A stretch of DNA of 64,000 nt from Prorocentrum cordatum (taxonomy: Eukaryota > Sar > Dinophyceae > Prorocentrales > Prorocentraceae). The position numbers and the translations under genes were made by a program. Location: assembly GCA_963575745.1 (NCBI GenBank), contig CAUYUJ010014320.1, positions 243,501 to 307,500 on the forward strand. The letters run 5' to 3'. The notes under the pieces are model-generated. The model saw only the letters and a program-made list of their open reading frames with translations, was not told the DNA's origin and searched no databases. Each line of letters begins with the position of its first letter. Within the stretch, counting starts at the first letter, position 1. Positions 22,056-32,513 of this stretch are shown here, piece by piece.

Positions 22056-23363
22056 ATGCTGCCCCGTGTGCTCTGGGCCGTCCTGTGTATGGCATCGTGG
22101 CGAGGCGGATCTGGGGTCCGCAGGGCACCAGGTGCCAAGGCAGCGACCGAGGCACTGCTGGGCCGAGGCGGCAGCGGCGCTGCCGAACCCCACTCCGAGG
22201 CCGAGAGCAGCATCAGCTCCCAGACGCAGATCGAGGGACTGCCGATGGCGTCGGGCTCGCCCATGGACCTCCAGCCGGCCCAGCCAGTGCATCTCGACCA
22301 CGGGGAGCAGCACTCGCAGGATGCAGCCCCGAGCCGAAGTAGACACCGAGCGACCTCAGCAACAGCAGCTCCAGCAGCTGCGGCGACAGCGACGCCGGCG
22401 CAGTGGCCAGCACCAGGAACACATGCGGGCGTGACAACAGCGACCCAGATAACGGAGGAGCAGGCACAGGCGCCGCGCCCGTCATCGGGACCGATCCCAT
22501 CAGGAGCAGTGCCGAGCAAGTCCCCGCCGAAACCCAGGCCGTCAGCGGCAGCGGCGGCGGTACCAGTCAGTGTCCACGACTGCTCCCACCCAGAGAGCCA
22601 CATCAGGTTCTGCGGCAACCAGCATGGCTCTGGTTCTCGATGTACTGCCTGTGGGCCACGGCTAGTCTGGGTGCCGCGCAACAAGGCTGCACCCGGCGGG
22701 GCCGAGCCACCGCCCTCCGCGGCAGAGGCAGCCAGGTCAGCGGCTCGATCAGCACAGAGGATGGTGGAGATTCTACAGGAGGATCCGGGCTTCAGGGCAG
22801 GAAGCGCGGCGCTGAACACCGTGAACTCTCTCAGCGCGCTGCTCCAAGGCTTGCAGTTTCATCTTCACTCGATGCCCGAGAATCTCCGAGCTTTCGGCAA
22901 GGTGCAGGAGACACTGGACCCAATGATCGAGGTCGTGACCTCGGTGCAGAACACGCCGAGTCAGGTCGAGGAGGGGCTCAAGCTGATCTTTCAGGGTATC
23001 ACGCACATCAACCGCATCCTGGGCACGTTCGAGGCCTTCGGGGAGACTCTCGACGACCTTCAGGGCCAGGCCGACAGGATGGGTCGTCAGCTGAACAACG
23101 TCGAGACCTCAATTCACCAGTTGGCCCACATGCTGATGCAGGTCGGCAACGCAGTGGCCGGGATCGCGGCTCACGGAGTTCCCCTTCAGCTTCCTCAGAC
23201 TGGGGAGTCGTTCTCCGATCCCTGGTACGGGGGCGATCCCAGCTCCAGCAGCGGTCAAGGAGGCGTAGACCAGACGCCTACGACGACACCGATGCCGCCC
23301 ATCCTCGAGGAGACAGGGGGCCAGGAGTGGGAGATTGTCCCGGAGTCCGGCCGCGATCTTTGA
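22056..23363 (+). CDS. Copia middle region, helical protein with Cys/His motif
   Basis: A frame different from gag. It has an ATG at 22056 with a short hydrophobic start (MLPRVLWAVLCMASW), a low-complexity Ala/Ser/Pro stretch, a CX2H...CX2C-like motif (CSHPESHIRFCGN then CTACG) that could bind zinc, and 130 residues with regular Leu/Ile/Val spacing that look like long helices. Similar middle regions are usual in dinoflagellate copia polyproteins. Either it is a separate ORF or a frameshift near 22000-22040 cut it from gag-pro. Function unknown. Confidence 0.6.
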   Translation: MLPRVLWAVLCMASWRGGSGVRRAPGAKAATEALLGRGGSGAAEPHSEAESSISSQTQIEGLPMASGSPMDLQPAQPVHLDHGEQHSQDAAPSRSRHRATSATAAPAAAATATPAQWPAPGTHAGVTTATQITEEQAQAPRPSSGPIPSGAVPSKSPPKPRPSAAAAAVPVSVHDCSHPESHIRFCGNQHGSGSRCTACGPRLVWVPRNKAAPGGAEPPPSAAEAARSAARSAQRMVEILQEDPGFRAGSAALNTVNSLSALLQGLQFHLHSMPENLRAFGKVQETLDPMIEVVTSVQNTPSQVEEGLKLIFQGITHINRILGTFEAFGETLDDLQGQADRMGRQLNNVETSIHQLAHMLMQVGNAVAGIAAHGVPLQLPQTGESFSDPWYGGDPSSSSGQGGVDQTPTTTPMPPILEETGGQEWEIVPESGRDL

Positions 23364-23395
23364 GCGAGATCACTACCTGCTACACTTTTGCCGCC

Positions 23396-25430
23396 ATGAG
23401 CGGCGACTTGCCTCCCCGAGGCTCTGCGACGGCCCAGACCGTCTTGACAAAAAAAAAGAGAACACAGACCCCGAGAAGACCGTTACTAGAGGCCCCCAGA
23501 GACTCGTCTGTCAGAAGGCGGGCTCCTCGTCGTCCGGGTCCTGCGGGTCGTCTCCCGTCCCCCCGAGGCGCTCAGCGCGCACTGTGCGATTTGCCTTGAA
23601 TACTGGGAAGAAGTGCTGCTCGGGCCTGGGGGACCCCACCTGGCAGGACGGCGATCAATACAACGACGATCATGAGGTCAGCTGCCCCTCCAAGGTCAGG
23701 CGTGCTCTGGAGCAGTTCAGCCCTGGCGACGAAGAGGACGAGGCCCTGGCCTTTGCGACTCGCTCCCAGATCTCATTCATGGAAGTGTTCTCTCCCCCGC
23801 GTATCGCTCCCGAGGTCGGTCGCCTCGGAGGCTCCCTCGGCTCTCGGGCTAGCTTGGATCTCAAGACCGGATGGGACTCGTCTCGGAGTCAGGATCTTCG
23901 GGATCTGTGGGAGCAGATCGATCGAGAACGCCCCGAGGTCATATGGCTCTGTTCGGAGTGCCGACCGTTTTCGGCGATCATGAGGATCAATCGGGACCGC
24001 CTCGACCCTTGCGAGTGGAACCAGATCTTATCGGACGGTCTACGCGACCTGACTCTCTGCATGGAGATCGCCCACCATCAAGTCAACCAAGGACGGTACT
24101 TCGCGTTCGAGCATCCTCTATACGCTTCCTCCTGGGCCTCCTCAATAGTTAGCCATGTGTCTTCCCTTCCCGGAGTCAAGAGGATTCGTGTTGATATGTG
24201 TCGCTTCGGCCTCCAGGTGTCCCCCGCTGGTCTCAACAAGAAACCCACAGGCATACTGACGAACCATCCGCGTCTCCAGAAGCTCCTAGACGGTCATTTG
24301 TGCACGGGAGGACATCACCATTCCCTTTTAGAAGGTAGGTCCCTCACCTCGAGGGCCGCTCAATACCCCCGGGCTTTTGTCCGTCTCGTGGCTAGAGCGG
24401 TGACCGAACAGTGGAGTCACGCTCCCAGTCGACATGTCTGGGCGGATTTCGAGGAAGGTTCCGAGCCCGGAGACGAGGTCAGAATGCCTGAGGAGGAGCC
24501 CCGGTCCGAGGGGAGCGGAGATGAGCAGGAAACTCGTCCTGCCAAGAGACTCGGCAAGGCTCCCGCGGACATCGAACCTACGGAAGAAGAGAAGCGCTTG
24601 GTTTTCAAACTGCATGTCAACATGGGACACCCCGACACCAGGAAGTTTGTTCGCGTTTTGAGGGCCGGGGGAATGAAGGTTCACCTCTTGAGGTGGATTC
24701 GATCGAAGTTCTCGTGTTCAGAATGCACCGAGCAAGCCCGATCGGGGCTGCATCGACGCGTTGCTCTCCCCCAGACGTTCAGACACAACCACATTGTCGG
24801 GGTGGACCTCTTTTATCTCGACTTCCAGGGGGTGACCCATCCGTTCTTGAACCTCGTTGACCACGGGTCTAACTTGCAAGTGGTGTCCCGCTTGCCCAAC
24901 AGCCAGGCCGCGAGCGTTTGGTCCGAGTTTGTTCGGTGTTGGCTGAGGCCCCTGGGGGCACCTCACTTCCTGATTTCCGATGGGGGACCCGAGTTTGGAG
25001 CCCGGTTTGCCAGGGGTTTAGAACAATGGGGAGTTTGTCAGCATGTGTGTGACGCTGACTCACCCTGGCAGAACGGGCGGGTGGAGCGACGCGGGGGTTG
25101 GGTCAAGGAACGCGTGAAGTCCGAGCTGGATGCGGGCTCCGAGGTGCCATCCTGTCTGTCCGAACTCGATGACCTGATCCACGAGCTCGTGGCACACAAG
25201 AACCGGTTCTGGCATAGGGGCGGATTCTCTCCGTTGCAGCTGGTATTCGGGGAGAACCCCCGGCTACCACACGAGATCTTATCAGACGATCACAGAGGCC
25301 TGCCGGGGTGGCAAGACACCCTGACTCCTGCTGCCGAGCACGACTCGGCGGGAGCCGAGTTCGCGAGAGCCCAGGCCGTCCGGGCCACTGCCCGTCGGCT
25401 GGCCAAGAGGTCACCAGTCGTGACAAGATT
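23396..25430 (+). pseudogene. Copia pol, first part: methyltransferase-like domain and integrase
   Basis: An ATG at 23396 starts a frame that shifts at a run of nine A (23449-23457). The next 160 residues include LDLKTGWDSS, LCSECRPFS (Cys codon 23959-23961), FAFEHPLYASSW and VDMCRFGLQ. They look like the motif I, motif IV (PCQxFS), motif VI and later positions of a cytosine-5 methyltransferase fold, with the motif IV Pro changed to Glu. Then come an HHCC zinc region (HVNMGHP...CSEC) and an integrase core: VGVDLFYLD, DGGPEFG and NGRVERRGGWVKE (D, D, E). The C-terminal integrase part continues in another frame from about 25430. Confidence 0.8.
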
Positions 25431-26945
25431 GCAAGGGCGTCTCGAGCGAAGGTTCCCGGGGAAAAGAAGTTCAGTCCAGGCCAGTGGGTGTTTGTCTGGC
25501 GGCATTTTTCTAGGACCTCGTCTCGTTCCGACGCCCTTGGCCGCAGGAGGGACGGGTGGACGGGTCCTGGGATGGTGGTGCTCTGCGAGATGGGGACCGT
25601 CTGGGTCGCCGTTCGCGCCCGATTGTGGAAGTGCTCCACGGAGCAGGTCCGTCTTGCGAGCCCAGAGGAGGAGTACGGCCTCAACTTGCCCAGGACCCCC
25701 GCTGGCAGGAACTTCTGCAGGCAGCCAAGACCCGGCGCGCGTCAGCCGTCGACGTGCAACGGGAGGGCCTGCCGCCAGACCACGCCTGGGACGAACCGAA
25801 CAGGCAAGAGCTGGACACGGGTCCCAGGATCCCGGGTGTCGGTCTTGAGCCTCGAGAGTCTCCTGAGGAGGCCCCAGGGGCCCCATCACCTACGGTGATG
25901 GGGCCTCCGCCTCCCCCTTCCCCAGGAAATGAGGATCAGGACGTCAGATCCGACGTTGCTCGCGCTGGCTCGGACAGGACGAGGATCCCGTCAATATCCG
26001 AACCAGAGATGTCTGAGCCAGGAGCTGGCCACGGAGAAGAGAGGATCGAAGATGTTAGGGAGGAGACTTTGACGGACCCCGCTCCCGCTCCTTCCCCCCT
26101 CGCTGCCTCTCGTCCTCCTCCCACCACTCCTCACACCGCCCCCCCGGTCGAGCCGACCGGAGCCAGCATGTCTCCCCCGGGGGCCCACGAGCCCAGGACG
26201 GCCCGGCCTCGACGGCCGGAGCAGCCCGGGGATGTTCCTTTATGTATACAGCGCCTGAGGGCTACTAGCAGCCCTCCCGAGTGGAAGCGGGCCCGGCTGG
26301 AGTCGGAGCCTGCCGTGCAGACGCCCTTGGAGACGTCCCGGGAGGAGGAAGGATTGCCGTCAGAGAACTCAGGACCTAGGACTATTCCCCCTCCCCCCGG
26401 CCTGCCCCCTCCCGGACAGGCCTCTGCTGGAGCCGCCTCCTCCTCCCGCGAGGTCACTCACGGCGCCGAGGTTCGACGCACCGTGGCCGAACGGGTGGCA
26501 GACATCGAGCACCGCCGAGGGCGGAGCCGCTCACCCACGGGGGAGAGAGGCGGTGATTTTTGGGTTCTCCCCCTTTCCTCCTCCTCCCCCGGCGGTGGTG
26601 GTGTGCTTACCCGAGCTTTCCAGGAGGACTTCAGAGGCGATCCTGAGGCCCCTGGGAGCACCGAGGGAGCGACGTATGCCGCCAGCAGAGGAGAGGTGTG
26701 TCTCCGGAAGCTCTCACCCCAGGAGAGAGTTCAGTTCCAGGCTTCGGACGACAAAGAGTGGAAGAGCATGAGTGAGTCTGGAGCGGTCGAAGTCCTACCA
26801 CCTGCCAAGGCTCAGGTGGTGCGACGAGAGTGTCCTGACAGGATCATCTCCAGCAGGATGGTCAGACGGTGGAAGCCGGCGGAAGGTACGTTCGCGTCTC
26901 CCACGGCCAAGTCCCGATGGTGTGTTCACGGGCACGGACCTGCAG
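25420..26945 (+). pseudogene. Copia pol, integrase tail, linker and RT start
   Basis: After a frameshift near 25420 the integrase C-terminal module reads FSPGQWVFVWR...WTGPGMVV and ends with LRLASPEEEYG-like text by about 25680. The following frame is a long Pro/Glu/Ser-rich linker, a usual spacer in this superfamily. From about 26690 the RT N-terminus begins: LSPQERVQF, WKSMSESGAVEVL and SRMVRRWKP, up to KSRWCVHGHG. The RT then jumps frame near 26930-26945. At least two frames are needed to read this segment. Confidence 0.7.
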
Positions 26946-28610
26946 GTTTATTCTCCCACTCCCCAGACGTCGTCTATAATGATTTTTTTGCAGGTGGCCA
27001 TGAACTCGTCCCTGTTGCTCGATATAGCAGATGTCAAGAACGCCTTCTGCCAATCAGACAAGATGAGCAGGGCGCAAGGAGAAATCTACGTCGAGCCTTG
27101 CGAATGGATCAACTTATCCCCCGGGTCTCTCATACGCCTACTGGTTACAATATACGGCTTGGACGATGCGCCCATGGCCTGGCGACGAACCGTTGTAAAG
27201 CATCTAGAGTCTCACGGGTTCGTCCGGTCTCTGCTGGAGCCATGTTGGTGGACTAAGTATGACAGCTCGGGGGCCATACAGAACACTAAGCTACTCGAGG
27301 TTGACGATTTCATGATCGGTAGTGCTGGTCCCAAGGCCCGGGCCTGGATACGAGGAATCCTGGAGTCACGCTTTACCTTCGGCAAGTATCGCGACGCCCA
27401 CGCCGGGACAGTCGAATACGCCGGTCGTCGGATCACTATCTGTCCCAGCAAAGTAGTTATTGACCAAGAGAAGTATATATTAGAGGAGGTCCGGCCCCTG
27501 GCTATGGCCAAGCGCCGCCTGTCGCACAGGGATTCGCCGCTAGACAACCAGGAATTCAAGGCACTACGATCCCTGGTCTACAAATTTAACTGGGTAGGCC
27601 GAGAGTCACGACCAGAAGCAGCGGGCGTGGCCAGCATACTGGCCAGCCGACTACATGTAGCAACCACAGGTGACGTTATCCTGGCCAACAAGCTAGTACG
27701 TCACCTACGCACCACGGCTTCTCGGGGTCTGACCATCTGGAAGCTCGACCTCACTCGCATGGCCTTCATATCTTTCTCCGACGCCGGCGGTGTGGGATCA
27801 GCCGAGGGTCTGATTGACGAGCGAGGCTTGCCCAGTGACGCCACTCAGGGTGCCTGGATGGTACTGGCCACCGACAGTGATGTATTGCAGAATCGAGCTG
27901 TCAAGGGGTCTATCCTCGGTTGGAGGAGCAGTAAGCTTAGGTGTAAGGTCCCCTCGACCCTGGCCGGCGAAACCCAAGCACTATTAGCAGCTGTTGCCGA
28001 AGTCGAGTTCCTACAGATTCTCTACCGGGACATCGTATTCCGCGACGTGGCTACGCCCGACTGTACGCGAGCATCGAGCCCATTCACTACGATACTACGA
28101 CGGGATTGTACCCTCGGGTCCCGGGAACAGCAAGTTCACGTGGTGGACGCCAAATCAATCTACGACACGATGCACAAAGAAGGAAACGCCAGCGCCCGTG
28201 ACAGGAGAACAGCCATAGACCTTGCAATAGTGAGCGAGGCCCTGGAGCGGGCCAAGGGTCACGTGCGTTGGATCCCTCACGGGCGCATGCCTGTAGACAG
28301 CCCCACAAAAGATGACATATCCAAAGGGAACGCTGCCTTGTTCGACCTAATGACCCACGGACGTCTACTTCTAGTCGACGAGCAGGCCGAAGTTGACCGT
28401 AGACGAGAACACCCCGAGCTCAAGTCCAGGACCCAGACGGCTTCCCGACAGCTATTGGCCAAAGACGAAATGTTGATATCTTGGCAAGAGTACCGTCAGA
28501 CCGTCCAGAGCTTTGGTGGTGGTGGTGGTGCGGTCGGTTCCTCACGCCCTCCTCCCGACTCCTCCTCGTCCTCCGCCTCCGCCGCCGCTAGGAAGGAGCA
28601 GGAGCAGTAG
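26930..28610 (+). pseudogene. Copia reverse transcriptase and RNase H
   Basis: It starts with YSPTPQTSS, typical just before copia RT motif A. LLDIADVKNAF carries the motif A aspartate; IYGLDDAPMAWRR and LLEVDDFMIG (the xVDD motif C) follow. RNase H is at the C-terminus: FISFSDAG (first Asp), PSTLAGETQAL (Glu) and HVVDAKSIYD (Asp). All catalytic acids are present. The stop is at 28608-28610, followed by a CT-rich stretch and, about 115 bp later, the 3' LTR; I see no strong polypurine tract next to the LTR (GGGAGAAAG near 28709 is the best candidate). Confidence 0.88.
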
Positions 28611-28726
28611 CCTCCTCTCTCTCTCTCTCTTTTCTCACCTTAGGACCTTAGGGGCCAGAGAGTCACTCTCCGAACTGTTTGGTTTACCCAGTAGAACGCG
28701 CTAAACCTGGGAGAAAGTCAGACCAG

Positions 28727-28885
28727 TGTGACTGGTCTCCCAATTTTCCCGTTTCAGGTTTAGCCCAAGGACAAACCCGGTCAGGGAGCGCGGGAGTTGG
28801 TCAGTTAGATTCCTGTCCCTGAGGTGACTTTCCGTTGCGTGCTGGCTCAAGGGAAAAGGCGCCCACTTCTTCTGCTGCTGCCACA
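28727..28885 (+). repeat. 3' LTR of the copia element
   Basis: 159 bp, same orientation as 19185-19343, with about four substitutions between them and no length difference. Confidence 0.93.
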
Positions 28886-29054
28886 AATCGACGATTAATT
28901 GCGTCTGTATGTTTTTTCCCCTCCTGAGAGAGGGGCGCAAAGAGGCCCCAAAGGAGGCCCCACGAGGGCTCAGACAGGGGCCCGAGCGGGGGCCCAGGAA
29001 TCCCCCCCCCGACATGGCCCGCGAGACCGCCACCAGCCCCCGAATGCGCCTCTA

Positions 29055-29211
29055 CAAGGGCTCCCAACTTCGCGCTTCGCGCTGCGCGAAGCGCGAAGTG
29101 CGAATAACTTCGCGCTCTCGCGCCGCCTCCCAGGGGATAAGAGCAGGATGAAGAGGAATCGGAGCCGAACCGCGAAGCGCGAAAAACTTCGCGCCCTCGA
29201 GGGCGCCCTTG
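29055..29211. mobile_element. MITE-like palindromic element, copy 2 (157 bp)
   Basis: Same orientation and nearly the same sequence as 18802-18965, with the CAAGGGC...GCCCTTG ends, but seven bp shorter through small indels. TCTA occurs close to both ends but not in perfect register, so its target duplication is unclear. The two copies lie outside the two LTRs of the copia element, about 220 and 170 bp away. Confidence 0.7.
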
Positions 29212-29569
29212 TTCTAAGAGACCCCGAGATGCCTCAAGAGGCTCCCGCCGTCGCCCGCAAGACCAAGAGGCCTCCGTGAACCCCTTTCAACTACTCCAGG
29301 AGTCCTCAAGCATGCCTCCGTTTCACAGTCCAAGCACGGTGGGGGCATGGGACGAATGGCACTAGATCGCCGCCCCCGCAGAGTTATCAACAGGTACGCG
29401 GCGTGCCAAAGCGTGAAAAACTGTTCAAGAAGTTTCCGGGCGGTCTTCGGCCTGACACGCTCGGCACACAGAACGCCCGAAAACTCATACGAAGGTGCAC
29501 GGTCACCGCCTTCCACACGTCTGAGTTGGCCCACGACGGCCTCAGATAGCCTCCAATATGCTTCCCGAC

Positions 29570-30000
29570 CGATCAAGTTGGCCCCAAGATGGCCCCGAGA
29601 GGGTCCGAGAGGCTCTCTTGAGAGTCTCCAGGGCCGTCTCAGGTGCCTTCAATCGACCCAAGGCTCTAATACTCTAGCAACAAAGTTCATGTGCTCGTGT
29701 TCAATGGTTTTCGGATTCTCGCTGCGTCTGCCTTCAGGGCGCACAAGACGGCCCAAGAGGCCCCCAAGACCAACCCGAGACGGCCCAAACAGACCCGAAG
29801 ACGGCCCTACTGGCCCCAAAAACAATCAAACGTAGTTCCCAAAACGGCCCTCAGTCGCCCCACGCAGGGCGCAGAGATGCGCCCAAGAGGGCCTCCGAGA
29901 GTGCCAGATTGCCCACGAGCGCCCTCAAACGGCCCCCGAGAGCCCCAAGATGGCCCCAGGAGGCCACCAAGAAGGCCCGACAGGCCACACCCAAGAGGGC
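29570..30000 (+). repeat. Short-period GCCCCAAGATGGCCC array
   Basis: Degenerate repeats of the CCAAGAGGC type, as at 7.55 and 31.3 kb. From 29212 to 29570 and from 30000 to 30740 I see no gene. Confidence 0.6.
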
Positions 30001-30740
30001 CCCTCATTCCCCCAGTGGTTTCCCCAACGGCTGAGAGAACGCACAGTCCACGAGCGTGGCCGCACTGTCTCTCGGCATTCGTGACACGGGCGTTCCCAAA
30101 AGGCAGCGGGGCAGTGACACGCCGTAGGCGTCTTCCTTAAGAGCAAGACTCGCCAGCGAATAATTAATGATGGCGAGGACAGCGAAGCTTTTCTGCTGCA
30201 CCTTTGCGAAGTCCTCTGAGACCGAACAAAAAGGATTAGCGAACAAGGAAAAATGCCATTAGAGCAACAACGCGCGCCACGGACAAATCACCTCTGATTT
30301 GAACACTGATCCTGCACCGAGGGAGAACGTTCGGGGGGACCGGCCCAGAAGAGGAAACATCGAGCTGGAATCGGCGATACATCGCCGATTGATCGGCGAT
30401 AGGCCCCGCTATAAAGAGTCCACACGCTCCTGGGAGGGGAGGGGCTATCGAGCCTCTACCCGCGACGAAGAGGCGATTGGGCGTCGATGCATCCCCCCTG
30501 AGCCCATCCCCCTCAACGTTGCCCCTGAGTACCCCCCCCACTCCGACCAGCCTCACGGAAGACACCGTGAGTGCCTGGCATCGCGCCCAGGACCCAGGAC
30601 CTAGACCCGCCTGCTTGCAGCGCGTGGCTAAAATCCGCAGCTCGGCCAGCTGCCGCCTCCCACGCCGGTGGCGGCATCGAGATAGATCGGCCACTGTGGT
30701 AGCACACAGTCCTAGAATCTAGATGATGCAAGTGGTAGAT

Positions 30741-30878
30741 GCATGACCACCGCCTGGGTCTTTCGGGGACGCGGCAGGCGGTGGATATGGATATCCGGGC
30801 CCTGATGGGGTCCACACATATCCATATCCACTTGCCGAGTCCCAAAAAAGTTCGATTCCCCAGGTGGTGGTTCTGTCT
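30741..30878. repeat. TATCCATATCC hairpin element, about 138 bp
   Basis: A perfect 14-bp inverted repeat (GTGGATATGGATAT at 30781-30794, ATATCCATATCCAC at 30818-30831) sits at the centre of a longer imperfect inverted repeat. Outer arms share ACCACC, CCTGGG and GGGAC/CGGCA blocks. It is related to the hairpins at 18.23 and 62.45 kb. Confidence 0.75.
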
Positions 30879-31279
30879 GCACCTCCAACTCGGGCTGCCG
30901 CATGCAAGCAGGGCCCGCGCGCCGATGACATGGCTTGGCACCTGCCCTTCCTACTGCCAGCTGGCCACACAGGGGCCAAGCGCTAGGGGTGAGACTAGGA
31001 TGACAGCAGCCCGTAATATCATCCGCCAGCGCGCTTCGCAGCAGGGGGAAAAAGCGGGGCCCCCGTATGAGGAGCAGGAGCGCCCGTAGCGCAGCGCTCC
31101 GACTACATGAGGAGCAGGAGCTGGAGGAGGGAGGAGGCTCCCAGGATTGACCGCAGCCATGGGCGTCGGTGGTTTAGGGCGTTTCCTCTTCCACCCCTCC
31201 GTCTTCCCCTTCGGGGAGGGGTTTACCCCTCCCCCTACCCCCTCACCACTGACCTGGACAGGAGGGGCGGGGAGCGGTC

Positions 31280-32110
31280 AGGGCGTCCAAGATGGCCCAG
31301 GACGGCTCCAAGAGGGCCTCAGAGAGCCCAAGATCGCCTCCAAGATGGCTCAAGATAGCGCAAGATGCCTGAAGATGGTTCAGAAGACGCTCCAACACGT
31401 TCCAAGACCGCTCCAAGATGGTTCAAAGTGCCCACAAGAGCATCATTAGAGTGCCCTCAAAAGGCCGAAATGCTTCAAAACCTTAGGGAAAATCAATGTT
31501 TTTGGAGTTCTCACTTTTTCGCTTCCGAAGCCCATCAGAGGCCTCAAGATGGCGCCAATATGTCCCAACTGGGCCCCAACAGGGGCCCAAGAGAGCCTCA
31601 AGACTGCCTCAACAGCGTCCAAGAGCGCTCCAAGAGCGATCCAAGAGGGGTCCAGGAAGCGATTTTAGACAGTCTGGAGGGGCAACGCAAATTAAAGCTC
31701 TGCTCTTCTTTGATAGATTTGCTCCAACATGGCTCAAGATAGCGCAAGATGCCTCAAGATGGTTCCGAAGATGCTCCAAGACGCTCCAAGATCGCGTAAA
31801 GACGGCTCCAAGTACCCACAAGAGCATCACCAGGAAGCCTCTAGGAGCCCAAAAATGCTTCAAAACAAGAGAAAATCAATATTTTTGGCGTTGCCACCTT
31901 TTCGCTTGCGATGCACATCCGAGGCGTCAATATGACTCCAAGATGGCTCAAGATAGCTCCAAGAGGGGCCCAAGAGAGCCTCAAGAGCGATCCAAGAGGG
32001 GTCCAGGAGACGATTTTTGGAGCTCCTGGGGGGCGAGCCAAGTTGAGGGACCCTCCTTCGTTGATCGATCTCCTCCTAAATGGCTCCAAGAGACGTCTTG
32101 GACTCTCCTC
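31280..32110 (+). repeat. Short-period CCAAGATGGCTC array with a duplicated segment
   Basis: Repeats of CCAAGATGG/GCTCCAAGA make up most of this stretch. Around them a longer segment appears two or three times: CAAAATGCTTCAAAAC...AAAATCAATRTTTTTGG is near 31460-31510 and again near 31850-31890, each followed by a TTTTCGCTT block and GGGGTCCAGGA-like text. Open frames follow the repeat. Confidence 0.6.
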
Positions 32111-32202
32111 TTGGGCCCTGCGCGCGGGCGGGCGGAGCGCCGCCCGCCCGCCCGCAAGGCCCAAGAGCCCACCAAACCGTTCGAAGATACCTCCAAGACG
32201 CC

Positions 32203-32320
32203 ACCAGGGAGGAGGAAGAGGCGGAGGAAGAGGAGGAGGAGGAGGAGGAGGAAGAGGAGGAGGAGAAGGAGGAGGAGAGGAGGAGGAGGAAGAAGGCGGA
32301 GGAGAAGGAGGAAGAGGGGG
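32203..32320 (+). repeat. GGA/GAG tract
   Basis: About 118 bp of GAGGAGGA purine repeats, just before the left end of the giant element. Confidence 0.85.
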
Positions 32321-32382
32321 AGAAGAACAGCTGCCGATCATCGGCGCTCTTCGTTCGAGAGTGCCTGGTGTAGGATGGGCTG

Positions 32383-32513
32383 GTGGGGATACTTTTTTTC
32401 AGCCGCAGGCGGAAGCGCCGGCGGCGAGCAGTGCTGGTGGGGATATTTTTTTTATACAGCCGCAGGCGGAAGCGCCAGCGGCAGGCTGTCACGGTCGGGC
32501 TGCGGCCGACTAG
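32383..32513 (-). repeat. End repeat of the giant element, two tandem copies
   Basis: Copies at 32383-32425 and 32437-32513 read GTGGGGATA, a T run, then CAGCCGCAGGCGGAAGCGCC and GGCGGC or AGCGGC. On the minus strand each ends in an A-rich stretch plus TATCCCCAC, as expected for a LINE 3' tail that has been duplicated. A third copy is at 59888-59976. Confidence 0.75.

Larger units (their letters stand above)
19185..28885 (+). mobile_element. Ty1/copia-type LTR retrotransposon, 9.7 kb
   Basis: It is bounded by 159-bp LTRs that start TGTGACTGG and end GCCACA. The element has a primer-binding site, gag with a zinc knuckle, protease, a helical region, a methyltransferase-like domain, integrase, RT and RNase H. 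The order integrase before RT defines the copia superfamily. A four-base AATC repeats on both sides (19181-19184, 28886-28889), a likely target duplication. The LTRs differ at about four positions, so insertion is fairly recent, yet the coding region has several frame breaks. Confidence 0.92.

Noticed and set aside
31068-31150. GC-rich paired segments as a tRNA gene
   Set aside because: No T-arm GGTTCGAATCC-like box or anticodon-arm arrangement could be found here or elsewhere in the window.
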